From NCBI RefSeq assembly GCF_004745525.1, contig NZ_RKLY01000013.1, positions 1 through 64,000 of the forward strand: a DNA stretch of 64,000 bases. The letters are read 5' to 3'. This DNA is from Companilactobacillus suantsaicola (GTDB taxonomy: Bacteria; Bacillota; Bacilli; Lactobacillales; Lactobacillaceae). Below, one piece after another: positions 51,972 through 62,514 of the stretch (position 1 is the stretch's first letter; each line of letters opens with the position of its first letter). The notes beneath the pieces were generated by a model that ran no database searches, had not been told where the DNA came from, and saw only the letters and a list, made by a program, of their open reading frames with translations. The translations under genes were made by a program, and so were the position numbers.

Positions 51972-53177
51972 CTAAATTGTAAAATAATTCGAATTGGAAT
52001 ACTTGCGTCGATAAACAGCAATCAATAGTCCTAGTGCAATTACGATGAAAATTAAAGTTTCAACGACGGTAAAAATGTTTTGTAAGTTAGTTACCTTACC
52101 AGTCATGACCTCACCCGAAGTCGTAAAGGCTAAGGTATCGAGTAGAGTATGAAAAATCACAGGGATAAAAAACGTGTCAGTGTACAAATAAAGGCCACAC
52201 ATCAGTAATCCCATTCCAGTGGCAAAGATTACTTGGTTGATTGTATTAGGAAGATCTTGTCCAGCAGACAAATTACTTAAATGTAATAATCCGAAACACA
52301 AACTACTAATAAAACTAGCAAAGAAAATTTTCCAACGAAAGTTTTTAAAAGCAGCTAATAGGATTGTTAGAAACATGTATCTAAATAAAGTTTCTTCAGC
52401 AATTCCGGCTTCTAAACCACTCAATAAATACTCAATTCGAAATTTAGCATGGGAGAAATCAAAAGTATAAAGTGAACTCAAGAAATCTTTCCCGCCACTG
52501 AAGGCATTCCACATCGTAAACCAAAAACATAATAATAGTAGAAAAAGTAAAATTATATAATTGATGTGACGTGATGGGACCATGTGAGGGTAAGCGTAAC
52601 CCCATTTTCTCATCAGCACTAAAGCTATGATCAAGAAGACAAGTGCTCCCATGAATCTAGTGTCACTCAATTTTGCTATCAGTGGATTGAAATCAAGAAT
52701 GGTACTGTAGGTAACGATACTTAACGATCCCATGGCGATAAATTCAAAAGAGAAAATGCTTAGTAGTAATTGCACGAATTTATTTTCAAATGGCGTGAGG
52801 AAAACCACAGCATAGGGGATATACATGACCAAAATTGAAATCAAAAATAATATTAATGAGCTAGGTAAATTCCAGTCGTAGTATCTGGTACTAAAAGTTA
52901 TTAAGTAGAAGTATGATTCTGCAATGATAAATACTTGTAAAAATAGCTGAAAGACAAAATTAAGTCGCTCAGAAATCTTTTGTGGTCTACTTTTGACCTT
53001 CAACGCTAAAAGATTTAAAAAAATCGGAATGAATAAGTAAAGATTCTTAGTCATAGCACTGAAGGTGAAAATAATCAGGGCATTTAAAACCACTTGCCCT
53101 CTGAAAATATAAAGATACATTTTATCTTTATTATTTGGTGAAAACCTGTTATTATAACTAAATCCGTAATCGTTCAA
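51972..53177 (-). CDS. CPBP-family intramembrane metalloprotease
   Basis: A 401-residue membrane protein with about 10-11 hydrophobic segments. The C-terminal CPBP (CAAX protease/Abi) domain has the catalytic EExxxR as AEETLFRYMF, a His in FGLLHLSN and a third motif with FHTLLD. In lactic acid bacteria, relatives take part in bacteriocin self-immunity or are uncharacterised; no bacteriocin gene is near. The start is TTG 53177 behind ggaggtgg. It lies alone between the str and S10 operons on the opposite strand. Confidence 0.86.
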   Translation of the reverse strand: MNDYGFSYNNRFSPNNKDKMYLYIFRGQVVLNALIIFTFSAMTKNLYLFIPIFLNLLALKVKSRPQKISERLNFVFQLFLQVFIIAESYFYLITFSTRYYDWNLPSSLILFLISILVMYIPYAVVFLTPFENKFVQLLLSIFSFEFIAMGSLSIVTYSTILDFNPLIAKLSDTRFMGALVFLIIALVLMRKWGYAYPHMVPSRHINYIILLFLLLLCFWFTMWNAFSGGKDFLSSLYTFDFSHAKFRIEYLLSGLEAGIAEETLFRYMFLTILLAAFKNFRWKIFFASFISSLCFGLLHLSNLSAGQDLPNTINQVIFATGMGLLMCGLYLYTDTFFIPVIFHTLLDTLAFTTSGEVMTGKVTNLQNIFTVVETLIFIVIALGLLIAVYRRKYSNSNYFTI

Positions 53178-53262
53178 AAATCCACCTCCACTTTTATTAG
53201 AGTATAGTTTAAAATCTCTATTTTAGAAAGTAACTTTTATTTTGAAAAATACTCGATTTGGC

Positions 53263-53291
53263 TTGAAAATCCGGAGGTCATCGTGTAGTAT
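53263..53291 (+). promoter_or_regulatory. Candidate promoter of the S10-spc operon
   Basis: TTGAAA (53263-53268), 17-base spacer, TAGTAT (53286-53291); an overlapping TATTAT (53289-53294) would need a 20-base spacer. Confidence 0.5.
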
Positions 53292-53349
53292 TATAAGAGT
53301 GCTTATTTCTTGGAGAAGTATGTACTTAAATAGATATTTAAATATATCG

Positions 53350-53440
53350 ACGGCTTAGAAGTGAGAGGTTGCGACACACCCGGCCGCTTTGCCACGGCAG
53401 GGCTGGCGGATATTTTCACGGAGCCGGTCATCTTGAAAGA
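53350..53440 (+). promoter_or_regulatory. GC-rich structured leader of rpsJ
   Basis: The leader (about 160 nt) contains a GC-rich block at 53368-53430 that stands out from the AT-rich surroundings. CCGGC (53380-53384) can close on GCCGG (53423-53427), with inner GCC/GGC pairings, giving a branched fold. S10 operons are feedback-regulated through their leader by L4 in some bacteria; a similar job here is inference. Confidence 0.5.
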
Positions 53441-53460
53441 GACAAAAAGGAGGTAACCCC

Positions 53461-53769
53461 ATGGCAAGTCAAAAAATTCGCATTCGTTTAAAGGCTTATG
53501 AACATCGTATTCTAGATCAATCAGCTGACAAGATTGTGGAAACTGCAAAAAGAACTGGTGCTACAATTTCAGGACCAATTCCTTTGCCAACAGAGCGTTC
53601 ACTATATACAGTGTTAGCTTCACCACACAAGCATAAGGATTCTAGAGAACAATTCGAAATGCGTACACATAAAAGACTTATCGACGTTGTTAACCCAACA
53701 AAGAAGACGGTTGATTCACTTATGAAGTTGGATCTACCATCAGGTGTTGACATTGAAATTAAATTATAA
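53461..53769 (+). CDS. rpsJ: 30S ribosomal protein S10
   Basis: A 102-residue head protein of the 30S subunit, also known as NusE in antitermination. It begins [19 protein letters not shown] and ends with [12 protein letters not shown]. It starts at ATG 53461 behind aaggagg and opens the S10-spc operon. Confidence 0.98.
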   Translation: MASQKIRIRLKAYEHRILDQSADKIVETAKRTGATISGPIPLPTERSLYTVLASPHKHKDSREQFEMRTHKRLIDVVNPTKKTVDSLMKLDLPSGVDIEIKL

Positions 53770-53800
53770 TTATTACAAATAAATTATTGGAGGTGCAAAC

Positions 53801-54436
53801 ATGGCCAAAAAAGGAATTCTTGGTAAAAAAGTCGGAATGACTCAAATTTTTACTGACAATGGTGAATTAGTTCCCGTTACAGTTGTTGAAGCAACACCAA
53901 ATGTTGTTATGCAACTTAAAACAGTTGAAAATGATGGTTATGAAGCCGTACAACTAGGTTTGGATGACTTACGTGAAGTATTGTCAAACAAACCTGCCAA
54001 GGGTCATGCACAAAAGGCAAATACAACTCCTAAACGTTACATTCGCGAATTCCGCGATGTTGAAATGGGAGACTACGAATTAGGTGCTGAAGTTACAGTA
54101 GATACATTTAATTCTGGTGATGTTGTCGACGTTACAGGAACAACTAAGGGACACGGAATGCAAGGTAACATCAAGAGATTCGGTCAAGCTAGAGGACCTG
54201 AAACTCACGGTTCTAGATATCACCGTGTTGCTGGTTCAATGGGTGCTATCATTAACCGAGTATTCAAAGGTAAGATGCTTCCAGGTCGTATGGGTAACAA
54301 CCGTGTTACTACACAAAACCTAGAAATCGTTAAAGTTGATGCTGAACATAATGCAATTATGATCAAGGGTAATGTACCCGGAGCAAACAAATCATTAGTT
54401 AAAATCCAAACAGCTGTTAAAGCTAATCAAAAATAG
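53801..54436 (+). CDS. rplC: 50S ribosomal protein L3
   Basis: A 211-residue protein near the peptidyl-transferase centre. [10 protein letters not shown] at the N-terminus and the inner loop MAGSMG-type segment ([22 protein letters not shown]) are present. The start is ATG 53801 behind ggaggtgc. Confidence 0.98.
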   Translation: MAKKGILGKKVGMTQIFTDNGELVPVTVVEATPNVVMQLKTVENDGYEAVQLGLDDLREVLSNKPAKGHAQKANTTPKRYIREFRDVEMGDYELGAEVTVDTFNSGDVVDVTGTTKGHGMQGNIKRFGQARGPETHGSRYHRVAGSMGAIINRVFKGKMLPGRMGNNRVTTQNLEIVKVDAEHNAIMIKGNVPGANKSLVKIQTAVKANQK

Positions 54437-54453
54437 GAAGGAGGAAATGAGTT

Positions 54454-55077
54454 ATGACAAAAATCACAGCTTACAAAGATAACGGTGCTGAAAACGGTGC
54501 TGTAGATGTAAAAGACGAAGTTTTTGGTGTTGAACCAAACGACAGTGTTGTTACAGATGCAGTTATTATGCAACGTGCATCAATGAGACAAGGTACTCAT
54601 GATGTTAAGAACCGTTCCGAAGTCCGTGGTGGTGGAAGAAAGCCATGGCGCCAAAAAGGTACTGGTCGTGCTCGTCAAGGTTCAATCAGATCACCTCAAT
54701 GGGTAGGTGGTGGTGTCGTATTCGGCCCAACACCAAGATCTTATTCATATCACCTTCCAAAGAAGGTTAGCCGCTTGGCATTGAAGTCTGTTCTTTCACA
54801 AAAGGCTGCTGACAGTAACCTAATCGTTATTGACTCAATTTCATACGACAAACCAAGTACAAAAGCTTTCGCACAATTACTAAACAAAGTAGGTGTTGAC
54901 AACAAAGCTCTTGTAGTTGTTGAAGATGGTAACGACAACGTTGCTTTATCAGCAAGAAACATTGATAAAGTTAAGGTTGTTGCTCCAGAAGGTGTTAACG
55001 TGCTTGACATTATTAACGCAAACAAGTTAGTTGTTACACAAGCAGCACTTTCTAAAATTGAGGAGGTGCTTGGATAA
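54454..55077 (+). CDS. rplD: 50S ribosomal protein L4
   Basis: A 207-residue protein lining the exit tunnel, and the regulator of the S10 operon in some bacteria. The tunnel loop [18 protein letters not shown] is at about 64-81. Its stop overlaps the rplW start by 1 base (TAATG). Confidence 0.98.
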   Translation: MTKITAYKDNGAENGAVDVKDEVFGVEPNDSVVTDAVIMQRASMRQGTHDVKNRSEVRGGGRKPWRQKGTGRARQGSIRSPQWVGGGVVFGPTPRSYSYHLPKKVSRLALKSVLSQKAADSNLIVIDSISYDKPSTKAFAQLLNKVGVDNKALVVVEDGNDNVALSARNIDKVKVVAPEGVNVLDIINANKLVVTQAALSKIEEVLG

Positions 55078-55367
55078 TGAACGCAAGAGACGTAATTATT
55101 CGCCCCGTAATCACTGAAAGCTCAATGGATGCTATGAGCGATAAGAAATATACTTTCGACGTTGCTTTAGATGCTAACAAAGTTCTTGTTAGACAAGCTG
55201 TTGAAGAAGTTTTCGGTGTAAAAGTTAAACAAGTAAACATCATGAATGTTTCTGGTAAGAAGAAGCGCCAAGGTCGTTATGTTGGTTTTACAGCAAAACG
55301 TCGTAAGGCTATCGTTACTCTTACAGCAGATTCAGATGAAATTAAGATTTTCGAAGACGAGAAATAA
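55077..55367 (+). CDS. rplW: 50S ribosomal protein L23
   Basis: A 96-residue protein at the exit-tunnel rim and a docking site for trigger factor and [22 protein letters not shown] and the basic [11 protein letters not shown] are visible. It is translationally coupled to rplD. Confidence 0.98.
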   Translation: MNARDVIIRPVITESSMDAMSDKKYTFDVALDANKVLVRQAVEEVFGVKVKQVNIMNVSGKKKRQGRYVGFTAKRRKAIVTLTADSDEIKIFEDEK

Positions 55368-55383
55368 ATAAGGAGGTCAAATA

Positions 55384-56217
55384 ATGGCGATTATCAAGTA
55401 TAAACCAACCACAAACGGTCGTCGTAATATGACAGGTTCTGACTTTTCAGAAATTACTAAGACAACTCCTGAAAAGACACTTTTAGAATCACAAAGCCAT
55501 ACAGCTGGTCGTAACTCATACGGTCATATTACAGTTCGTCACCGTGGTGGTGGACACAAACAAAAATACCGTGTTATTGATTTCAAACGTATCAAAGACG
55601 GTGTTAAAGCTACAGTAAAATCTATTGAATATGATCCAAATCGTACAGCAAATATTGCATTGCTTCACTATTCTGACGGTGTTAAGTCATATATCTTAGC
55701 TCCTAAGGGCCTTGAAGTAGGGCAAATCGTTGAATCTGGTAAGGATGCAGATATCAAACCTGGTAACGCACTTGCACTTGCAGATATCCCTGTTGGTACA
55801 GTTCTACACAACGTTGAATTGAAACCTGGTAAGGGTGGTCAACTAGGCCGTTCTGCTGGTACATCTGTTCAATTATTAGGTAGAGATGGTAAATACTCAC
55901 TATTACGTTTACCTTCTGGTGAAGTTCGTATGATTCTTTCAACTTGCCGTGCTACTGTTGGTTCAATTGGTAATGAACAACATGAACTTATTAAGATTGG
56001 TAAAGCTGGACGTAAGCGTTGGTTAGGTATGAGACCTACAGTTCGTGGTTCAGTTATGAACCCTAACGATCACCCACACGGTGGTGGTGAAGGTAAAGCT
56101 CCTATCGGTCATCCATCACCAATGTCACCATGGGGTAAGAAGACCTTGGGTAAGAAAACTCGTTCATCACATGCCAAATCTGAAAGACTTATCATTCGTC
56201 ATAGAAAAGGTAAGTAA
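55384..56217 (+). CDS. rplB: 50S ribosomal protein L2
   Basis: A 277-residue universally conserved 23S-binding protein. [12 protein letters not shown] and the C-terminal loop around [17 protein letters not shown], with the His needed for peptidyl transfer, are intact. The start is ATG 55384 behind aaggaggtc. Confidence 0.98.
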   Translation: MAIIKYKPTTNGRRNMTGSDFSEITKTTPEKTLLESQSHTAGRNSYGHITVRHRGGGHKQKYRVIDFKRIKDGVKATVKSIEYDPNRTANIALLHYSDGVKSYILAPKGLEVGQIVESGKDADIKPGNALALADIPVGTVLHNVELKPGKGGQLGRSAGTSVQLLGRDGKYSLLRLPSGEVRMILSTCRATVGSIGNEQHELIKIGKAGRKRWLGMRPTVRGSVMNPNDHPHGGGEGKAPIGHPSPMSPWGKKTLGKKTRSSHAKSERLIIRHRKGK

Positions 56218-56251
56218 ACTATTCATTAGAATAATATAAGGAGGACATAAG

Positions 56252-56533
56252 ATGAGTCGTAGTTTAAAAAAAGGACCATTCGCTGATGCACACCTTCTAA
56301 AGAAGATCGATGCTCAAGCAGATTCTGATAAGAAGTCAGTTATCAAAACATGGTCAAGACGTTCAACAATTTTTCCTAGTTTCGTAGGATACACAATCGC
56401 AGTTCATGATGGTCGTAAGCACGTTCCAGTTTATATCCAAGAAGATATGGTTGGCCACAAGTTGGGCGAATTCGTTCCAACACGTACATTCCACGGTCAT
56501 GCTACTGATGACAAGAAGACAGTTAAGAAATAA
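56252..56533 (+). CDS. rpsS: 30S ribosomal protein S19
   Basis: A 93-residue head protein contacting S13. [18 protein letters not shown] at the start and the conserved [14 protein letters not shown] are present. The start is ATG 56252 behind aaggagg. Confidence 0.98.
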   Translation: MSRSLKKGPFADAHLLKKIDAQADSDKKSVIKTWSRRSTIFPSFVGYTIAVHDGRKHVPVYIQEDMVGHKLGEFVPTRTFHGHATDDKKTVKK

Positions 56534-56547
56534 GAAGGGAGACTTAA

Positions 56548-56904
56548 ATGATGGCAGAACAAGAAATTACATCTGCAACAGCTAGAGTTACTAACGTGCG
56601 TATTGCTCCTCGTAAGGCTCGCCTTGTTATTGATCTAATCAGAGGCAAGAATGCTGCTGAGGCACTTGCAATTTTGCAATTCACACCAAGAGCAGGCTCT
56701 CCAATTATTGCTAAAGCTCTTAAGTCAGCAATTGCAAACGCAGAACATAACTTTGATTTAGATGCACAAAACCTATTCGTTAGCGAAGCATTCGTCGACG
56801 AAGGACCAACTCTAAAACGTTTCCGTCCTAGAGCTAAGGGTTCAGCATCACCAATTAACAAGAGAACAAGTCACATTACAGTTGTAGTAAGTGAAAAAGA
56901 ATAG
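56548..56904 (+). CDS. rplV: 50S ribosomal protein L22
   Basis: A 118-residue tunnel-wall protein. The extended beta-hairpin ([19 protein letters not shown]) that reaches the macrolide site is wild type in length. Two ATG codons stand in tandem; the first (56548) is 6 bases from gggag and is taken as the start. Confidence 0.97.
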   Translation: MMAEQEITSATARVTNVRIAPRKARLVIDLIRGKNAAEALAILQFTPRAGSPIIAKALKSAIANAEHNFDLDAQNLFVSEAFVDEGPTLKRFRPRAKGSASPINKRTSHITVVVSEKE

Positions 56905-56921
56905 TATTGGAGGTAACTTGA

Positions 56922-57596
56922 GTGGGTCAAAAGATTAATCCAGTCGGATTCCGTGTCGGTGTTATCCGTGACTGGGATGCCAAATGGTATGCAAACAATA
57001 AAGACTTTTCAACATTTTTACATGAAGACCTTAGAATTCGTAAGTACATTGAAGACAAACTTTCAAATGCTTCCGTATCAAGAATCGAAATTGAACGTAC
57101 TGCAAAGAACGTTACAGTTTCAATTCATACCGCTAAACCAGGTATGGTTATCGGTAAAGGTGGTTCTGAAGTTGAAAAATTACGTAATGAACTAAATAAT
57201 TTAACTAACAGAAACATTCACATCAACATCATCGAAATCAAGAAACCTGATTTAGATGCAAAATTGGTTGGTGAAAGCATTGCTCGTCAACTTGAAGCTC
57301 GTATTGCTTTCAGACGTGCACAACGTCAAGCAGTTCAACGTTCAAGACGTGCCGGTGCTAAAGGTATCAAGGTACAAATTTCTGGTCGTTTAAACGGTGC
57401 CGATATGGCTCGTCGTGAATGGCATACAGAAGGAACAGTTCCTTTGCACACATTGCGTGCAGATATCGATTATGCTTGGGTTGAAGCTAAGACAACTTAT
57501 GGTAATTTGGGTGTTAAAACTTGGATCTACCGTGGTGAAATCTTACCTGCTAAACCACAACATAACGATCAACAATCTGAAGGGAAAGGAGAATAA
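56922..57596 (+). CDS. rpsC: 30S ribosomal protein S3
   Basis: A 224-residue protein at the mRNA entry site with helicase activity. The KH domain [14 protein letters not shown] is at about 68-81, and the basic [18 protein letters not shown] follows. The start is GTG 56922 behind ggaggtaac. Confidence 0.98.
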   Translation: MGQKINPVGFRVGVIRDWDAKWYANNKDFSTFLHEDLRIRKYIEDKLSNASVSRIEIERTAKNVTVSIHTAKPGMVIGKGGSEVEKLRNELNNLTNRNIHINIIEIKKPDLDAKLVGESIARQLEARIAFRRAQRQAVQRSRRAGAKGIKVQISGRLNGADMARREWHTEGTVPLHTLRADIDYAWVEAKTTYGNLGVKTWIYRGEILPAKPQHNDQQSEGKGE

Positions 57597-57599
57597 TCT

Positions 57600-58031
57600 A
57601 TGCTAGTACCAAAACGTGTAAAACACCGTCGTGAATTCCGTGGAAAGATGCGCGGAGAAGCTAAAGGTGGAAAAACTGTTACATTTGGTGAATATGGTTT
57701 GAAAGCACTTGATTCAAGCTGGATCTCAAATAGACAAATTGAAGCAGCCCGTGTTGCTATGACTCGTTATATGAAGCGTGGTGGTAAGGTTTGGATTAAA
57801 ATCTTCCCTCATAAATCATACACTGCTAAAGGTGTAGGTGTTCGTATGGGTAATGGTAAAGGTGCTCCAGCTGGATGGGTAGCTCCTGTTAAACGCGAAA
57901 AGATTTTGTTTGAAATCGGTGGCGTTTCAGAAGAAGTTGCTCGTGAAGCATTGAGACTTGCATCACACAAACTACCTGTAAGAACTAAGTTTGTAAAACG
58001 TGAGGAAGTAGGTGGCGCTGATGAAGGCTAG
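57600..58031 (+). CDS. rplP: 50S ribosomal protein L16
   Basis: A 143-residue protein close to the A-site t[19 protein letters not shown] at the start and [13 protein letters not shown] are typical. It starts at ATG 57600, 3 bases after rpsC, behind gggaaagga. Its end overlaps rpmC by 11 bp. Confidence 0.98.
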   Translation: MLVPKRVKHRREFRGKMRGEAKGGKTVTFGEYGLKALDSSWISNRQIEAARVAMTRYMKRGGKVWIKIFPHKSYTAKGVGVRMGNGKGAPAGWVAPVKREKILFEIGGVSEEVAREALRLASHKLPVRTKFVKREEVGGADEG

Positions 58032-58215
58032 TGAAATCAAAGAGCTTACTGCTGCTCAATTACAAGACAAAGTTAAAGAATATAAAGAAGAACTATTCAA
58101 CTTGCGTTTCCAACAAGCAACTGGTCAATTGGAAAATACTGCCCGTCTTAAGGCCGTAAGAAAGAACATCGCAAGATTAAGAACAGCTCAAAATCAAAAG
58201 AATAACGAAAAATAA
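58021..58215 (+). CDS. rpmC: 50S ribosomal protein L29
   Basis: A 64-residue coiled-coil protein by the tunnel exit. [15 protein letters not shown] and [19 protein letters not shown] are typical. I use ATG 58021; the in-frame GTG 58012 would put the start over the ribosome-binding site. It overlaps rplP by 11 bp. Confidence 0.96.
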   Translation: MKASEIKELTAAQLQDKVKEYKEELFNLRFQQATGQLENTARLKAVRKNIARLRTAQNQKNNEK

Positions 58216-58237
58216 TAAACAGGAAGGGGATATCAAG

Positions 58238-58510
58238 TTGAGCGAAACACAAACTCGTAACCATCGTAAAGTATATCAAGGACGCGTCGTTTCAGATAAA
58301 ATGGATAAGACAATCGTTGTTGTTGTTGAAACTTACAAAACACACCCAGTTTATGGCAAGCGTGTTAGATATTCTAAGAAATATTACGTTCAAGACGATA
58401 ACAACGAAGCTAAAGTTAACGATATTGTACGTATCATGGAAACTCGACCTTTGTCAAAGACAAAGCGCTTCCGTTTATTAGAAATCGTCGAAAAAGCAGT
58501 CAATATTTAG
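58238..58510 (+). CDS. rpsQ: 30S ribosomal protein S17
   Basis: A 90-residue OB-fold 16S-binding protein with the conserved [14 protein letters not shown] and [11 protein letters not shown] segments. The start is TTG 58238 behind ggaagggg. Confidence 0.98.
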   Translation: MSETQTRNHRKVYQGRVVSDKMDKTIVVVVETYKTHPVYGKRVRYSKKYYVQDDNNEAKVNDIVRIMETRPLSKTKRFRLLEIVEKAVNI

Positions 58511-58539
58511 ACTATAACTGATGAGAGGAGGGCCAAAAC

Positions 58540-58908
58540 ATGATTCAACAAGAAAGTCGTCTAAAAGTTGCAGATAACTCTGGAGCCCGTGAGATTTTAA
58601 CAATTAAAGTTCTTGGTGGTTCAAACCGTAAGACAGCTAACATCGGTGATGTTATCGTTGCTACAGTCAAACAAGCAACACCAGGTGGCGTTGTTAAAAA
58701 GGGTGATGTTGTCAAGGCAGTTATCGTAAGAACTGTATCAGGTGCTCACCGTGCAGATGGTTCTTACATCAGATTTGATGAGAATGCTGCAGTTATTATT
58801 AATGCTGATAAAACACCTAGAGGAACTCGTATCTTCGGACCTGTTGCTCGTGAACTACGTGATAACGATTTTATGAAGATCGTATCTCTAGCACCAGAAG
58901 TGCTATAA
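58540..58908 (+). CDS. rplN: 50S ribosomal protein L14
   Basis: A 122-residue beta-barrel protein at the subunit interface. [19 protein letters not shown] at the start and [20 protein letters not shown] are typical. The start is ATG 58540 behind gagaggag. Confidence 0.98.
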   Translation: MIQQESRLKVADNSGAREILTIKVLGGSNRKTANIGDVIVATVKQATPGGVVKKGDVVKAVIVRTVSGAHRADGSYIRFDENAAVIINADKTPRGTRIFGPVARELRDNDFMKIVSLAPEVL

Positions 58909-58940
58909 AAAGATCAATATAATTCAGGAGGTGCTGAATA

Positions 58941-59186
58941 GTGTTTGTAAAAACTGGAGACAATGTCAAAGTTATCGCTGGCGATGCCAAAGGCAAAACT
59001 GGTGTAGTTAAAAAGGCTATGCCTAGTGTCAACAAAGTTATCGTTGAAGGCGTAAATGTTGTTAAGAAACACTCTAAGCCAAGCAATGCTCAACCCCAAG
59101 GTGGAATTGTTGACGTTGAAAGACCTATTAGCGCAACTAACGTAAAAGTTGTAAGTAAAACAACTGATAAAAAAGAAGACAAATAA
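58941..59186 (+). CDS. rplX: 50S ribosomal protein L24, short form
   Basis: An 81-residue L24. The KOW motif (VKTGDNVKVIAGDAKGKTGVV) and the middle VEGVNVVKKHSKPSNAQPQGGI are present. The protein stops about 20 residues earlier than the ~102-residue forms and lacks the usual RVGYK-type C-terminal segment. The sequence after the stop does not continue that segment in another frame, so this is a genuine short form. The start is GTG 58941 behind caggagg. Confidence 0.95.
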   Translation: MFVKTGDNVKVIAGDAKGKTGVVKKAMPSVNKVIVEGVNVVKKHSKPSNAQPQGGIVDVERPISATNVKVVSKTTDKKEDK

Positions 59187-59202
59187 GAAAGGAGAAAACT
59201 AA

Positions 59203-59745
59203 ATGGCTAACGCTTTAAAAGAAAAGTATGATAGTGAAATCACACCATCAATGATGAAGAAGTTCAACTACTCATCAATCATGGAAACACCTAAATTAGA
59301 CAAGATCGTTCTAAACATGGGTGTTGGTGATGCCATCGCTAACTCAAAGAACCTTGATGAAGCTGTTGAAGAACTTGGCTTGATCTCAGGTCAAAAGCCA
59401 CTAATCACAAAGGCTAAGAAATCAATCGCTGGTTTCAGACTTCGTGAAGGTATGTCAATCGGTGCTAAAGTTACACTACGTGGTGATCGTATGTATGACT
59501 TCCTTGACAAATTAATCAACATTGCTCTACCACGTGTTCGTGACTTCCGTGGTGTAAGTACTCGTTCATTTGATGGTCGTGGTAACTACACACTAGGTAT
59601 TAAAGAACAATTGGTTTTCCCAGAAATTGACTACGATAAGGTTAACAAGATTCGTGGATTGGACATCGTTATTGTTACAACAGCAAATACTGATGAAGAA
59701 TCACGTGAACTATTAACACAAATCGGTATGCCATTCACAAAATAA
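59203..59745 (+). CDS. rplE: 50S ribosomal protein L5
   Basis: A 180-residue 5S rRNA-binding protein. [38 protein letters not shown] and a final [14 protein letters not shown] are typical. The start is ATG 59203 behind aaaggag. Confidence 0.98.
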   Translation: MANALKEKYDSEITPSMMKKFNYSSIMETPKLDKIVLNMGVGDAIANSKNLDEAVEELGLISGQKPLITKAKKSIAGFRLREGMSIGAKVTLRGDRMYDFLDKLINIALPRVRDFRGVSTRSFDGRGNYTLGIKEQLVFPEIDYDKVNKIRGLDIVIVTTANTDEESRELLTQIGMPFTK

Positions 59746-59762
59746 ATTAGGAGGTAAATTCC

Positions 59763-59948
59763 TTGGCTAAGAAATCTCAAATAGTACGTAATCATAGACC
59801 TGCTAAGTTTTCATCACAAGCTTATACACGTTGCGAACGTTGTGGACGTCCACATTCAGTTTATCGCAAGTTCAAGCTTTGCCGACTTTGCCTTCGTCAA
59901 TTGGCTCATGAAGGTCAAATCCCTGGTATGAAAAAAGCTAGCTGGTAA
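59763..59948 (+). CDS. rpsZ: 30S ribosomal protein S14 type Z
   Basis: A 61-residue zinc-form S14. Cys pairs CERCG and CRLC make the zinc ribbon. Firmicutes often carry a second, zinc-free S14 elsewhere; none is in this window. The start is TTG 59763 behind aggaggt. Confidence 0.97.
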   Translation: MAKKSQIVRNHRPAKFSSQAYTRCERCGRPHSVYRKFKLCRLCLRQLAHEGQIPGMKKASW

Positions 59949-59978
59949 GATTTTAATATAATAAAGGAGGTAAATTAA

Positions 59979-60377
59979 ATGGTCATGACAGATCCTATTG
60001 CGGATTACCTAACACGTATTCGTAACGCTAACATGGTTAAACATGAATCTCTAGAAGTGCCTGCTTCAAACATTAAGAAGAGCATGACAGAAATTCTAAA
60101 AAATGAAGGATTTATCAAGGATTACGAAGTTGTTGAAGACAACAAGCAAAACGTACTTCGTATTTTCTTAAAATATGGTAACGATCAACAACGCGTTATT
60201 TCTGGCTTGAAACGTATTTCAAGACCAGGTCTACGTAGTTATGTTGATTCAGATAACGTACCAAAGGTTCTTAATGGATTAGGTATCGCTATTCTTTCAA
60301 CTTCAAAAGGTGTAATTACTGACAAACAAGCTCGCGCACAACACGTGGGTGGAGAAGTAATTGCTTACGTTTGGTAA
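59979..60377 (+). CDS. rpsH: 30S ribosomal protein S8
   Basis: A 132-residue 16S-binding protein that in E. coli represses the spc operon. [15 protein letters not shown] at the start and the C-terminal [21 protein letters not shown] are typical. Of two in-frame ATG codons (59979 and 59985), the first is better spaced from aaggagg. Confidence 0.97.
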   Translation: MVMTDPIADYLTRIRNANMVKHESLEVPASNIKKSMTEILKNEGFIKDYEVVEDNKQNVLRIFLKYGNDQQRVISGLKRISRPGLRSYVDSDNVPKVLNGLGIAILSTSKGVITDKQARAQHVGGEVIAYVW

Positions 60378-60408
60378 TACATTTAAATAAGTAAGGAGGT
60401 GCACGAAT

Positions 60409-60939
60409 TTGAGTCGTATCGGATATAAAGTAATTGAAATTCCAGAAGGTGTTACAGTTACTCAAAATGGCGAAAATATTACTGTTAAAGGCCCTAAGGG
60501 TGAATTAACAAGAGAATTTAATTCTAAAATCAAGTTAAGTCTTGAAGGCAACGAAGCTAAGTTCACACGTGAAAACGACAATGACAAAGCTTTACATGGT
60601 ACAATGCGTTCAAACCTTAACAATATGGTTATCGGTGTTACAAAAGGCTACGAAAAGAAGCTTGAACTAAGAGGTGTTGGTTACCGTGCACAAGTTAAAG
60701 GTAATACACTTACACTTACAGTAGGTTTCTCACATCCCGTAGTTATGGATGCACCAGAAGGTATCAAGATCGAATCACCTTCAAATACAGAAATTAATAT
60801 TTCTGGTATCAGCAAGCAAAAGGTTGGTCAATTTGCAGCTGTTATCCGCGATGTACGTCCTCCAGAACCTTATAAGGGTAAAGGTATTCGTTATGTTGAC
60901 GAATATGTACGTCGTAAAGAAGGTAAAACTGGTAAATAG
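60409..60939 (+). CDS. rplF: 50S ribosomal protein L6
   Basis: A 176-residue protein with two related domains near the factor-binding site. [15 protein letters not shown] and the C-terminal [16 protein letters not shown] are typical. The start is TTG 60409 behind aaggaggtg. Confidence 0.98.
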   Translation: MSRIGYKVIEIPEGVTVTQNGENITVKGPKGELTREFNSKIKLSLEGNEAKFTRENDNDKALHGTMRSNLNNMVIGVTKGYEKKLELRGVGYRAQVKGNTLTLTVGFSHPVVMDAPEGIKIESPSNTEINISGISKQKVGQFAAVIRDVRPPEPYKGKGIRYVDEYVRRKEGKTGK

Positions 60940-60964
60940 TAAATAAATCTATGAGGTGAAAATT

Positions 60965-61321
60965 GTGATTACAAAACCAGACAAAAACAAAGCACGCCAA
61001 AAGCGTCAAAAACGCATTCGTGCAAAAATCTCTGGTACTGCTGAGCGCCCACGCTTAAACGTATTCCGTTCGAATAAAAACATTTACGCTCAAATTATTG
61101 ATGACGTAAAGGGTGTAACGCTAGCAAGTGCCTCAACTCTTGATAAAGACATTAAAGACGGTTCAAAAGTTGAACAAGCTCAAGCTGTTGGTGCTTTGAT
61201 TGCCCAAAGAGCTCAAGAAGCAAAAATCAGTGAAGTAGTATTTGATCGTGGCGGATACCTCTACCATGGTCGTGTACAAAGCCTAGCTGAAGCAGCTCGT
61301 GAAAATGGATTAAAATTCTAG
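60965..61321 (+). CDS. rplR: 50S ribosomal protein L18
   Basis: A 118-residue 5S rRNA-binding protein. The basic N-terminus ([17 protein letters not shown]) and the closing [22 protein letters not shown] are typical. I take GTG 60965; the in-frame GTG 60956 is inside the gaggtg ribosome-binding site. Confidence 0.96.
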   Translation: MITKPDKNKARQKRQKRIRAKISGTAERPRLNVFRSNKNIYAQIIDDVKGVTLASASTLDKDIKDGSKVEQAQAVGALIAQRAQEAKISEVVFDRGGYLYHGRVQSLAEAARENGLKF

Positions 61322-61339
61322 AAGGAGGAAACCAAATTT

Positions 61340-61840
61340 ATGACATATATCGATCCATCTCAATTAGAATTAGAAGATCGCGTTGTCTCAATCAACCGTG
61401 TTACTAAGGTTGTTAAAGGTGGACGCCGTCTACGTTTTGCTGCTATCGTTATCGTCGGTGACAAGAATGGTCACGTAGGTTTCGGTACTGGTAAAGCTCA
61501 AGAAGTTCCAGAAGCTATTCGTAAAGCTGTCGAAGATGCTAAGAAGAACCTTATCAACGTTCCTATGGTTGGTTCAACAATTCCTCATGAAGTTATCGGT
61601 ACTTACGGTGCTGGTAGAATCATGTTGAAGCCTGCTGAAGAAGGTTCTGGTATTGCTGCTGGTGGTGCTGTTCGTGCCGTTATCGAATTAGCCGGTGTTG
61701 GTGATGTTACAAGTAAGTCACTTGGAAGAAATACACCAATCAACGTAATTCGTGCAACAATCGAAGGATTAAAACAACTTAAAACTGCTGAAAGCGTTGC
61801 TGACATGCGCGGTATCTCAGCTCAAGAATTGCTTAACTAG
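61340..61840 (+). CDS. rpsE: 30S ribosomal protein S5
   Basis: A 166-residue protein of the 30S entry channel. [18 protein letters not shown] contains the loop where spectinomycin-resistance changes occur; it looks wild type. The start is ATG 61340 behind aaggagga. Confidence 0.98.
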   Translation: MTYIDPSQLELEDRVVSINRVTKVVKGGRRLRFAAIVIVGDKNGHVGFGTGKAQEVPEAIRKAVEDAKKNLINVPMVGSTIPHEVIGTYGAGRIMLKPAEEGSGIAAGGAVRAVIELAGVGDVTSKSLGRNTPINVIRATIEGLKQLKTAESVADMRGISAQELLN

Positions 61841-61857
61841 AAGAAAGGTGCGTAATA

Positions 61858-62043
61858 ATGGCTAAACTTAAAATTACTCTAATTAGAAGTGCAGCTCACC
61901 GCCTTCCTGCTCAACGTAAGACAGTTAAAGAATTAGGACTCGCAAGAGTTTCAAGTTCTGTTGTTAAGCCGGATGATCCCGCAATTCGTGGTGCTGTACG
62001 TAAAATCGCTCATTTAGTAAGCGTTGAAGAAGTTAAAGATTAA
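61858..62043 (+). CDS. rpmD: 50S ribosomal protein L30
   Basis: A 61-residue short bacterial L30: [25 protein letters not shown] and a final [18 protein letters not shown]. The start is ATG 61858 behind gaaaggtg. Confidence 0.98.
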   Translation: MAKLKITLIRSAAHRLPAQRKTVKELGLARVSSSVVKPDDPAIRGAVRKIAHLVSVEEVKD

Positions 62044-62073
62044 TAAAATATTCAAAGATTAGGAGGTGCAATA

Positions 62074-62513
62074 ATGGAACTAAACGAACTTAAGCCAAGT
62101 GCAGGCTCAAGACATGCTAGAAAGCGTCTAGGTCGTGGTACTTCAAGTGGTACTGGTAAAACTGCTGGTCGTGGACAAAAAGGTCAATTAGCTAGATCAG
62201 GTGGTAAGACACGTATCGGTTTTGAAGGTGGACAAATGCCTTTATTCCGTCGTATGCCAAAACGTGGTTTCAATAACATCAACCGCAAGGAATATGCTAT
62301 TGTTAACCTAAGTGATTTAAGCAAATTTAGCGATGGTGCTGAAGTTAATGTTGAAACATTGAAGGCAGCTGGAATCGTTAAAAAAGAATATAATGGTGTT
62401 AAGTTGCTTGCTAACGGTGAGGTTAGCGCTAAGTTGACTGTTAAAGTTGCCAAGGCATCTGAAGCAGCAACTAAAGCAATTGAAGCCGCTGGTGGCACTG
62501 TAGAGGTGATCTA

Positions 62514-62514
<1 letters not shown>
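62074..62514 (+). CDS. rplO: 50S ribosomal protein L15
   Basis: A 146-residue protein with the long Gly/Arg-rich N-terminal extension ([21 protein letters not shown]) and the [17 protein letters not shown] motif. The start is ATG 62074 behind aggaggtg. Its stop overlaps the secY start by 1 base. Confidence 0.98.

Noticed and set aside
58941-59202. Frameshifted end of rplX
   Set aside because: None of the three frames after the stop continues the longer L24 C-terminus, and rplE follows at normal spacing.
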